Assembly: GCA_021849435.1 (NCBI GenBank)
Contig: JAJZSX010000008.1
Span: 1-19,344, forward strand
Length of the DNA stretch: 19,344 nucleotides
Source: Actinomycetes bacterium
Lineage (GTDB): Bacteria > Actinomycetota > Acidimicrobiia > Acidimicrobiales > RAAP-2
Reading direction: 5' to 3'
Of the stretch, positions 14,930-19,344 are shown piece by piece; within the stretch, counting starts at the first letter, position 1; each line of letters starts with the position of its first letter. The notes under the pieces were generated by a model. It had not been told where the DNA came from. It made no database searches and worked only from the letters and a program-made list of their open reading frames with translations. The position numbers were made by a program, and so were the translations under genes.

Positions 14930-16111
14930 CTACTCAAGACCGATCTGAACGATCTTTCCGTTCTTGACCTGGTTCACGTAGATCGCCGAACCCGCGATGT
15001 TGCCATTGGGCTGGAAGCGAATCACCTTGGTCATACCCTTCATGACCAGCTTGTGCAACTGCGCAACGATGCCCGCGCGGGTGATCTTCTTCAACTTCTT
15101 CATCGCCGCGATGATCGCGTTCGTCGCGTCGTAGGACTCGGGCGCGTAGGTCGCGTTGGCGGCGCTGAAGTGCGCCAGGGCCTGGTACTTACGGTTGAAC
15201 ACCTTGCTCGTTGAGCTCGAGCACGCGCACGTCAGGTAGACGCCGTTTGCGGCCGACGCGGGCGTCGTGTTCTGAATCAACGCCGGTGACAGTGCACCGT
15301 CGTCGGACATCACGATGCCCGTGTACCCGGCCGACTGCAGCTGGCCGAGGAACAGACCGAGGTCGCAGTAGTAGCCGCCGTAGAACATGGCGTCAGCACC
15401 GCTCGCCACGACCTGTGCCGCCGCCGAGGTGTACTCGGTCGAAGACGCAGTACCGTTCTGGCACTGTGAGGTACCAGGAACAGTCGCCGGGGTCACCGTC
15501 GCGCCGTCCTTGGTCGCCTGTGACGCGAAGGCCGAAGCCACGCCCGAACCGTAGGCCGTACCGTCGTTGACGACGTAGACCTTGGTCTTCTTCAGCTTCT
15601 TGACCACGTAGTTAGCGTCAGCCGGTCCCTGGACGTTGTCGTCAGCAACCACGCGGAAGAAGTTGTTCCAGTGGTTGGTCGCCAACTTCGGGTTCGTCGC
15701 CGAAGGACTCACGGTCGCCAGGTGGGCCTTGTGGTAGAACGGCTCAGAAGCTGCCGTCGCACCCGAGAACGCCGGTCCAACGACTGCAACCAGGTTCTTG
15801 TTCGCGATAGCGGCTTGCGCCTGGGTTGGTGCGATGGTCGGGTCGCCTTGGTCGTCATAGGTCGCAATCTTCAACTTGAAGGGAAGCTTGCCTGACGCGT
15901 TCGCCTGGTTGATCGCCAGCTGGACCGCGAACACCATGTTCAACCCGAGCTGCTGGTTCCCACCCGAGAGCGGTCCTTGATATCCAATGACGTAGGTCGG
16001 CTTGCCCGCAGCCCCCGAGGTTGACGCGATGCCGACAGCCGGCACCGCCATCAACAGCAGGGCACTGGTCGTAACCGCCGCCACCGTCTTGTTCAAACGA
16101 GGCTTAATCAA
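14930..16111 (-). CDS. livK: Branched-chain amino acid ABC transporter substrate-binding protein
   Basis: This is the extracytoplasmic receptor (LivJ/LivK, periplasmic-binding type I fold) of the importer. The 393-aa product has a signal peptide MIKPRLNKTVAAVTTSALLL...AVGIAS, then YVIGYQGPLSGGNQQLGLNM, typical of the family. VAVVGPAFSGATAASEP and a C-terminal RFQPNGN follow. The TTG at 16111 is the preferred start because GAGGAGG stands just upstream and it places the basic n-region directly before the hydrophobic core; an in-frame extension to 16261 lacks any sense as a protein. No lipobox Cys is visible near the signal cleavage region, although Gram-positive binding proteins are usually lipid anchored. 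The ligand may be Leu/Ile/Val, another amino acid or an amide, since the family is broad. Confidence 0.9.
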   Translation of the reverse strand: MIKPRLNKTVAAVTTSALLLMAVPAVGIASTSGAAGKPTYVIGYQGPLSGGNQQLGLNMVFAVQLAINQANASGKLPFKLKIATYDDQGDPTIAPTQAQAAIANKNLVAVVGPAFSGATAASEPFYHKAHLATVSPSATNPKLATNHWNNFFRVVADDNVQGPADANYVVKKLKKTKVYVVNDGTAYGSGVASAFASQATKDGATVTPATVPGTSQCQNGTASSTEYTSAAAQVVASGADAMFYGGYYCDLGLFLGQLQSAGYTGIVMSDDGALSPALIQNTTPASAANGVYLTCACSSSTSKVFNRKYQALAHFSAANATYAPESYDATNAIIAAMKKLKKITRAGIVAQLHKLVMKGMTKVIRFQPNGNIAGSAIYVNQVKNGKIVQIGLE

Positions 16112-16297
16112 CTCGTCCTCCTCAACTGTGTAATAACTCCCCCAGGCGCACGGGTGTGTCGCATACTGGACACCCCCGAGCCACCCCAGCGGATTCGTAC
16201 TGGCCACCTTGGCCATCGCAGCACAGTAGCAGTACGAAGGAATGTGTATTGGGTCATCCAACTACCGTTCGACCCAAATAACGTGACCTGCGTCTTA
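16112..16297 (-). promoter_or_regulatory. livK upstream region with inverted repeats
   Basis: TTGGGTC (16249-16255) and GACCCAA (16271-16277) form an inverted repeat with centres 22 bp apart, fitting one dimer site across two helical turns. Nearer the gene, GGGTGT (16152-16157) and ACACCC (16170-16175) could form a leader hairpin. I could not identify a confident -35/-10 pair. The LexA box at 16298-16311 lies at the far edge, but its alignment fits the lexA promoter better. Confidence 0.35.
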
Positions 16298-16311
16298 CGA
16301 ACAGGTGTTTG
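16298..16311. promoter_or_regulatory. LexA box, distal, at lexA
   Basis: CGAACAGGTGTTTG differs from the perfect SOS palindrome by one base in the right half. It overlaps the -35 element of the lexA promoter. Its centre is 41 bp from that of the proximal box, about four helical turns, so both dimers would face the same side. Confidence 0.85.
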
Positions 16312-16337
16312 ATTCTCAGCGCTGCAGTCGCTACGAT
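16309..16337 (+). promoter_or_regulatory. lexA promoter
   Basis: TTGATT (16309-16314) and TACGAT (16332-16337) are separated by 17 bases. The distal LexA box overlaps the -35 element and the proximal box covers the expected transcription start at about 16344, the layout expected for self-repression. Confidence 0.7.
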
Positions 16338-16338
16338 A

Positions 16339-16352
16339 CGAACAGTTGTTCG
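16339..16352. promoter_or_regulatory. LexA box, proximal, at lexA
   Basis: CGAACAGTTGTTCG matches the consensus CGAACnnnnGTTCG exactly and lies 17 bases before the lexA ATG, directly downstream of the -10 element. Confidence 0.93.
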
Positions 16353-16369
16353 TTCGTGAAAGGAGTGCC

Positions 16370-16993
16370 ATGGCTGAGGTCCTCACCCCCATGCGCCGTC
16401 AGATCCTCGAGTTCATCATCGCCTGTCAGCGCGAACGGAACTTCCCTCCCACGATCCGAGAAATCGGCGACCACGTGGGGTTGAAGTCACCCGCAACGGT
16501 CGCGAACCACATCACAGTGCTGCGCGACGCGGGTTATATCGCGAAGAATCCCCAGCAACCCCGGACGCTGACGGTGCGCCTGGACGCTGATTCGATGGCG
16601 CCAGACGCTTCCGTGCGAAGCATTCCCTTCGTCGGCGACGTGGCTGCCGGAACCGGCGTGCTCGCCACCGAGAGTCTCCACGAGATGATGACCGTGCCCT
16701 CGCAACTCGCCGGACGGGGCGACAGCTTCGTCCTCCAGGTTCGAGGCGAGTCGATGATCGGCGCGGGGATCATGCCCGGCGACCTGCTCGTCGTGAATCG
16801 CCAGGCCACCGCCGAGACCGGTGAAATCGTGGTCGCCGGGTTGCCCGAAGGCGAGGCAACGGTCAAGCGCTTCTTCCCCCAAGGTGCCCGCGTCGTGTTG
16901 AAGCCAGAAAATCCGTCGATGGAACCGATGGAATTCGACTCGGCTGACGTGGCGATATTCGGTCGTGTGATTGCCGTCATGCGTGCCTATTAA
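16370..16993 (+). CDS. lexA: SOS repressor LexA
   Basis: LexA represses DNA-damage genes and cleaves itself when stimulated by RecA filaments. The 207-aa product has an N-terminal winged helix at about 5-70 (FPPTIREIGDHVGLKSPATVANHITVL) and a C-terminal S24 peptidase domain. The self-cleavage site is Ala93-Gly94 in GDVAAGTGVLA, the catalytic Ser128 lies in RGESMI and Lys166 in EATVKRFF, so the repressor should be fully cleavable. The ATG at 16370 has AGGAG five bases upstream; an earlier in-frame start would begin inside the proximal LexA box and is rejected. The gene is about 10 kb from the LysM-nrdR cluster, whereas mycobacteria and corynebacteria keep these genes adjacent. Two LexA boxes indicate self-control. 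Confidence 0.97.
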   Translation: MAEVLTPMRRQILEFIIACQRERNFPPTIREIGDHVGLKSPATVANHITVLRDAGYIAKNPQQPRTLTVRLDADSMAPDASVRSIPFVGDVAAGTGVLATESLHEMMTVPSQLAGRGDSFVLQVRGESMIGAGIMPGDLLVVNRQATAETGEIVVAGLPEGEATVKRFFPQGARVVLKPENPSMEPMEFDSADVAIFGRVIAVMRAY

Positions 16994-17023
16994 GCGTTTT
17001 CTACCCGATTTAGAATTCACATT

Positions 17024-17425
17024 ATGCACGTTCTCTTAATCGGTGCCGACCTCTATCTCGTCGGTCTCGGACTCACGGTGGCGATCGTCGTGTATCCCGC
17101 GTTCCATCTCGTGGGAGCAGGTCAGTGGCTCGCGTACCACGACGCCCACGTCCGACGGATCTCGGCTGCGGTCGCCCCGGCCTGGGCAATTCAGGGTGTC
17201 GGCTCACTCTGGTGGCTGCTCCACGGACCCCACCGACTCCTCGCCCTCGCTCACGTCGCGCTCGCCGCACTGGCCGTCGTACTCACCATGTTCCAGGCGC
17301 TACCGATCCATCACCGACTCTCGAGACATCACGACGACCAGGACATCACTCAACTCGAACGGTGGCACATCCTTCGCACGGTCCTGTGGATCGGGTGCGC
17401 AACGATCGTTATGCTCGCGCGCTAG
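17024..17425 (+). CDS. Small integral membrane protein, unknown function
   Basis: The 133-aa product is mostly hydrophobic with about four membrane helices (near 3-24, 45-65, 70-93 and 115-131). The conserved-looking loop WLAYHDAHVRRISAAVAP follows the first helix, and a His-rich polar loop HHRLSRHHDDQDITQLERWH precedes the last helix. I do not recognise a named family. The ATG lies 30 bases after the lexA stop with no clear ribosome site or terminator between, so it may be read through from lexA and thereby be SOS induced. Its TAG stop overlaps the dapE stop on the other strand within one CTAG. Confidence 0.75.
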   Translation: MHVLLIGADLYLVGLGLTVAIVVYPAFHLVGAGQWLAYHDAHVRRISAAVAPAWAIQGVGSLWWLLHGPHRLLALAHVALAALAVVLTMFQALPIHHRLSRHHDDQDITQLERWHILRTVLWIGCATIVMLAR

Positions 17426-18471
17426 CGGATCCAGGCCCCGAGCACCCGCGCGAAGTGCTCCAGCTCACTCGCCGTCACTCGCTCGTCGGGGTGGTGGGCG
17501 AGTAACGGATCGCCAGCGCCGAAGTTCGCCGCCGGTATGCCGAGCTCCTGGAACGTCGCCACATCCGTCCAGCCGACCTTCGCGCGCGCCGCACTGTTCG
17601 AAAGTTTCTCGAGGTCCCGTAACTGCGGCTCATCGAAGCCGGGGAGCGCCGCTGGCGCCCAGTCCTGCACCTCGACCGAGTCCCCGGCGTCAAGAAGTGG
17701 ACCCAGCAACGCCCGGAGCGCCGATTCGGCGTCAACGTGGGTTCGGTCCGGTGCGAAGCGGTAGTTGATCACACACCGCGCGACATCAGGCACGACGTTG
17801 CCCGCCACCCCACCGTCGACCATCACCACTTGCATCTGTTCGGTGAACTCAACGCCGTCGATCGCGACGACTCGGGGCACGTAGTCAGCGACCCGCGTGA
17901 TGACCGCACCGAGCCGGTGAATGGCGTTGGTCCCCATGAACGGCCGCGCGGTGTGCGCACGAACGCCCGACATGGTGACGGCCGCACGCAAGGTGCCCTG
18001 GCAGCCGACCTCGACGACGCCGCCCGTCGGCTCAGCCAACACCGCCACGTCGCCGACCACGAGGTCTGGCCGCAACTCGATCAATTCTCGGAGTCCCGAT
18101 TCCGTGCGCGCTATCTCCTCGCGCGCGTAGAACACCCAGGTCAACTCGACCTGATGTGGCCTGTCGTCGCTCGCGAGATCCACCATCACCGACAGTGACC
18201 CCTTCATGTCGCACGCGCCGATCCCCGTGAGCATGTCGCCCTCTATACGGGCGCGATTCGGGTCCCCGGGAACGGTGTCGAGGTGTCCGGCGACGATCAA
18301 CCGGGTCGGGTGCGATCCGGTCGTCCGGGCCACCACGTTGTCCCCTATCCGCTCGATGTCGAGACGTGGGTTCGACGAGAGCCGTTGGACGACGTAGTCG
18401 GCGATCGCCGACTCGCGGCCACTCACCGAGTCGATCAAGACGAGGTCTAGCACCCGATCGAGCCGCGTCAC
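17422..18471 (-). CDS. dapE: Succinyl-diaminopimelate desuccinylase DapE
   Basis: DapE hydrolyses N-succinyl-L,L-diaminopimelate to L,L-diaminopimelate and succinate, the step that frees diaminopimelate for lysine and peptidoglycan. The 349-aa M20-family product shows the metal ligands His63 and Asp65 in AGHLDTVP, Asp88 in GACDMKGS, the catalytic pair Glu118-Glu119 in YAREEI, and the C-terminal ligand His in LLAHHPDERV. VGWTDVATF precedes it. The dimerisation domain lies at about 165-275. The start is GTG, overlapping the dapD stop by 4 bp (GTGA). The dapD-dapE pairing supports the desuccinylase call over other M20 peptidases. Confidence 0.92.
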   Translation of the reverse strand: MTRLDRVLDLVLIDSVSGRESAIADYVVQRLSSNPRLDIERIGDNVVARTTGSHPTRLIVAGHLDTVPGDPNRARIEGDMLTGIGACDMKGSLSVMVDLASDDRPHQVELTWVFYAREEIARTESGLRELIELRPDLVVGDVAVLAEPTGGVVEVGCQGTLRAAVTMSGVRAHTARPFMGTNAIHRLGAVITRVADYVPRVVAIDGVEFTEQMQVVMVDGGVAGNVVPDVARCVINYRFAPDRTHVDAESALRALLGPLLDAGDSVEVQDWAPAALPGFDEPQLRDLEKLSNSAARAKVGWTDVATFQELGIPAANFGAGDPLLAHHPDERVTASELEHFARVLGAWIR

Positions 18472-19292
18472 GTGGCGACACCGTGTTCGCGCAGCACCTG
18501 GTTCAGGGCGACTTTGTCGTGTCGTTCGCCCTCGCTGAGGCGACGGATGATCAAGACACAGGGTAGGTAGAACTCGCCGCCGGGGAACTCCCGCCGCCTA
18601 CTCGCCGACACCGCCACGCAGTAGTCGGGGACGTGCCCGCGCGAGACCTCCTCACCGGTCGCTGCGTCGATTACTGGGATCGACGGGTTGAGGATCGTCC
18701 CGGCGCCGAGCACCGAGCCCCGTCCGACCCGGGCGCCTTCTACGACCATGCACCGACTGCCGATGAACGCGTCGTCCTCGATGACCACGGGCACAGCGTT
18801 CGCGGGCTCGAGCACCCCACCGATTCCGACCCCTCCGGCCAGGTGGACGTTCGCCCCGATGTGCGCACAACTGCCCACGGTCGCCCAGGTGTCGACCATC
18901 GTGCCCGGCCCGATCCAGGCACCGATGTTGACGTAGCTCGGCATCAAGATCACGCCGGGGCTGAGGAAACTACCTCGTCGAGCCGACGCGCCCGGCACCA
19001 CGCGAACGCCGCGACGCTCGTAGTCTCGCTTCAACTCGAGCTTGTCCAAGTACTCAAAGGGCCCAACCTCGCTTCGCTCGAGGCCGCGCAAGCGAAAGAG
19101 CAGCAGGATCGCTCGACGGACCCACTCGTGGACCGTGACGTCGCCGCCGGGTTCGACGTCGAGCACCCGCAACTGGCCGTCATCGAGCATCGTGATGGCC
19201 AACTCGACATCGCGACGCGCCTCGACGTCATCGGGGGTCAGGGTGGCGATCTGCTCGTACCACGCGTCGATTCGATTCGCCAGGGTCGTCAT
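18468..19292 (-). CDS. dapD: Tetrahydrodipicolinate N-succinyltransferase DapD
   Basis: DapD transfers succinate from succinyl-CoA to tetrahydrodipicolinate, opening the succinylase branch of lysine synthesis. The 274-aa product has a helical N-terminal domain and a left-handed beta-helix of hexapeptide repeats at about 95-235. It carries the block VRVVPGASARRGSFLSPGVILMPSYVNIGAWIGPGTMVDTWATVGSCAHIGANVHL, closely resembling the proteobacterial DapD form, whose E. coli member is also about 274 aa. Mycobacterial DapD is longer and rather different. The start is ATG at 19292 with only a weak ribosome site; TACGAT 12 bases upstream could be a -10 element giving a very short leader. It is coupled to dapE. 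Confidence 0.95.
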   Translation of the reverse strand: MTTLANRIDAWYEQIATLTPDDVEARRDVELAITMLDDGQLRVLDVEPGGDVTVHEWVRRAILLLFRLRGLERSEVGPFEYLDKLELKRDYERRGVRVVPGASARRGSFLSPGVILMPSYVNIGAWIGPGTMVDTWATVGSCAHIGANVHLAGGVGIGGVLEPANAVPVVIEDDAFIGSRCMVVEGARVGRGSVLGAGTILNPSIPVIDAATGEEVSRGHVPDYCVAVSASRRREFPGGEFYLPCVLIIRRLSEGERHDKVALNQVLREHGVAT

Positions 19293-19344
19293 GGCTTCAT
19301 CGTACCGTCGGGTCAGATCGCACCCGTGAGCCGCGACGCGGTGA
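19293..19344. other. Upstream edge of the dapD operon
   Basis: These 52 bases hold the presumed dapD promoter region, with TACGAT on the minus strand as a possible -10. A GTG on the plus strand near the edge could begin a divergent gene, but too little sequence is present to say. Confidence 0.3.

Noticed and set aside
16112..16261. In-frame 50-residue extension of LivK or a leader peptide controlling livK
   Set aside because: It precedes the strong GAGGAGG ribosome site and true signal peptide, is not rich in Leu/Ile/Val codons, and has no stop separating it from livK.

Overview
The window looks like chromosomal DNA from a high-GC Gram-positive bacterium, most likely an actinobacterium and possibly of the Acidimicrobiia type. 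The evidence is the SOS operator of the form CGAACnnnnGTTCG, the LysM-nrdR neighbourhood known from actinobacterial SOS loci, secreted proteins with long Thr/Pro linkers, GTG and TTG starts, and many 4-bp ATGA/GTGA gene overlaps. No phage, insertion sequence or CRISPR array is visible. The class-level assignment is inference.

Layout. (1) 1-2192: a divergent pair of secreted cell-wall enzymes, a D,D-carboxypeptidase (minus strand, cut by the window edge) and an L,D-transpeptidase (plus strand), both with signal peptides and Thr-rich linkers. (2) 2345-3124: a DUF1801 protein preceded by a possible structured leader. (3) 3125-6467: a minus-strand block reading LysM protein, nrdR, PIG-L deacetylase, dinB, a 53-aa membrane protein and tRNA-Cys. 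The first four genes form a tight cluster behind a promoter enclosed by two mirror-image LexA boxes, so this is probably an SOS operon combining division arrest, control of nucleotide synthesis and translesion synthesis. (4) 6480-8572: a MoxR-type AAA+ ATPase overlapping a protein that carries both an HExxH motif and a von Willebrand A domain. (5) 8618-10869: a 14-TM drug-type exporter and a MarR regulator behind an 18-bp palindromic operator. (6) 11022-16111: a complete branched-chain amino acid-type ABC importer in the order livK-H-M-G-F, with a strong hairpin between livK and livH. (7) 16298-17425: lexA with two LexA boxes and its own promoter, followed by a small membrane protein. (8) 17422-19292: dapD-dapE, two lysine/diaminopimelate pathway genes.

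Several parts are connected. LexA from region 7 should repress both itself and the region 3 operon through nearly identical boxes. DapD and DapE make diaminopimelate, a usual peptide-stem residue of peptidoglycan. The carboxypeptidase and L,D-transpeptidase of region 1 process those stems, and the LysM protein probably acts at the same wall during DNA damage.

The best candidates for something new are the SOS operon that includes nrdR and a PIG-L deacetylase, the MoxR/HExxH-vWA pair, and the three-helix leader candidate in front of the DUF1801 gene. No computation was run. Start sites, motif positions and helices were read by eye, and family names come from recognised motifs.
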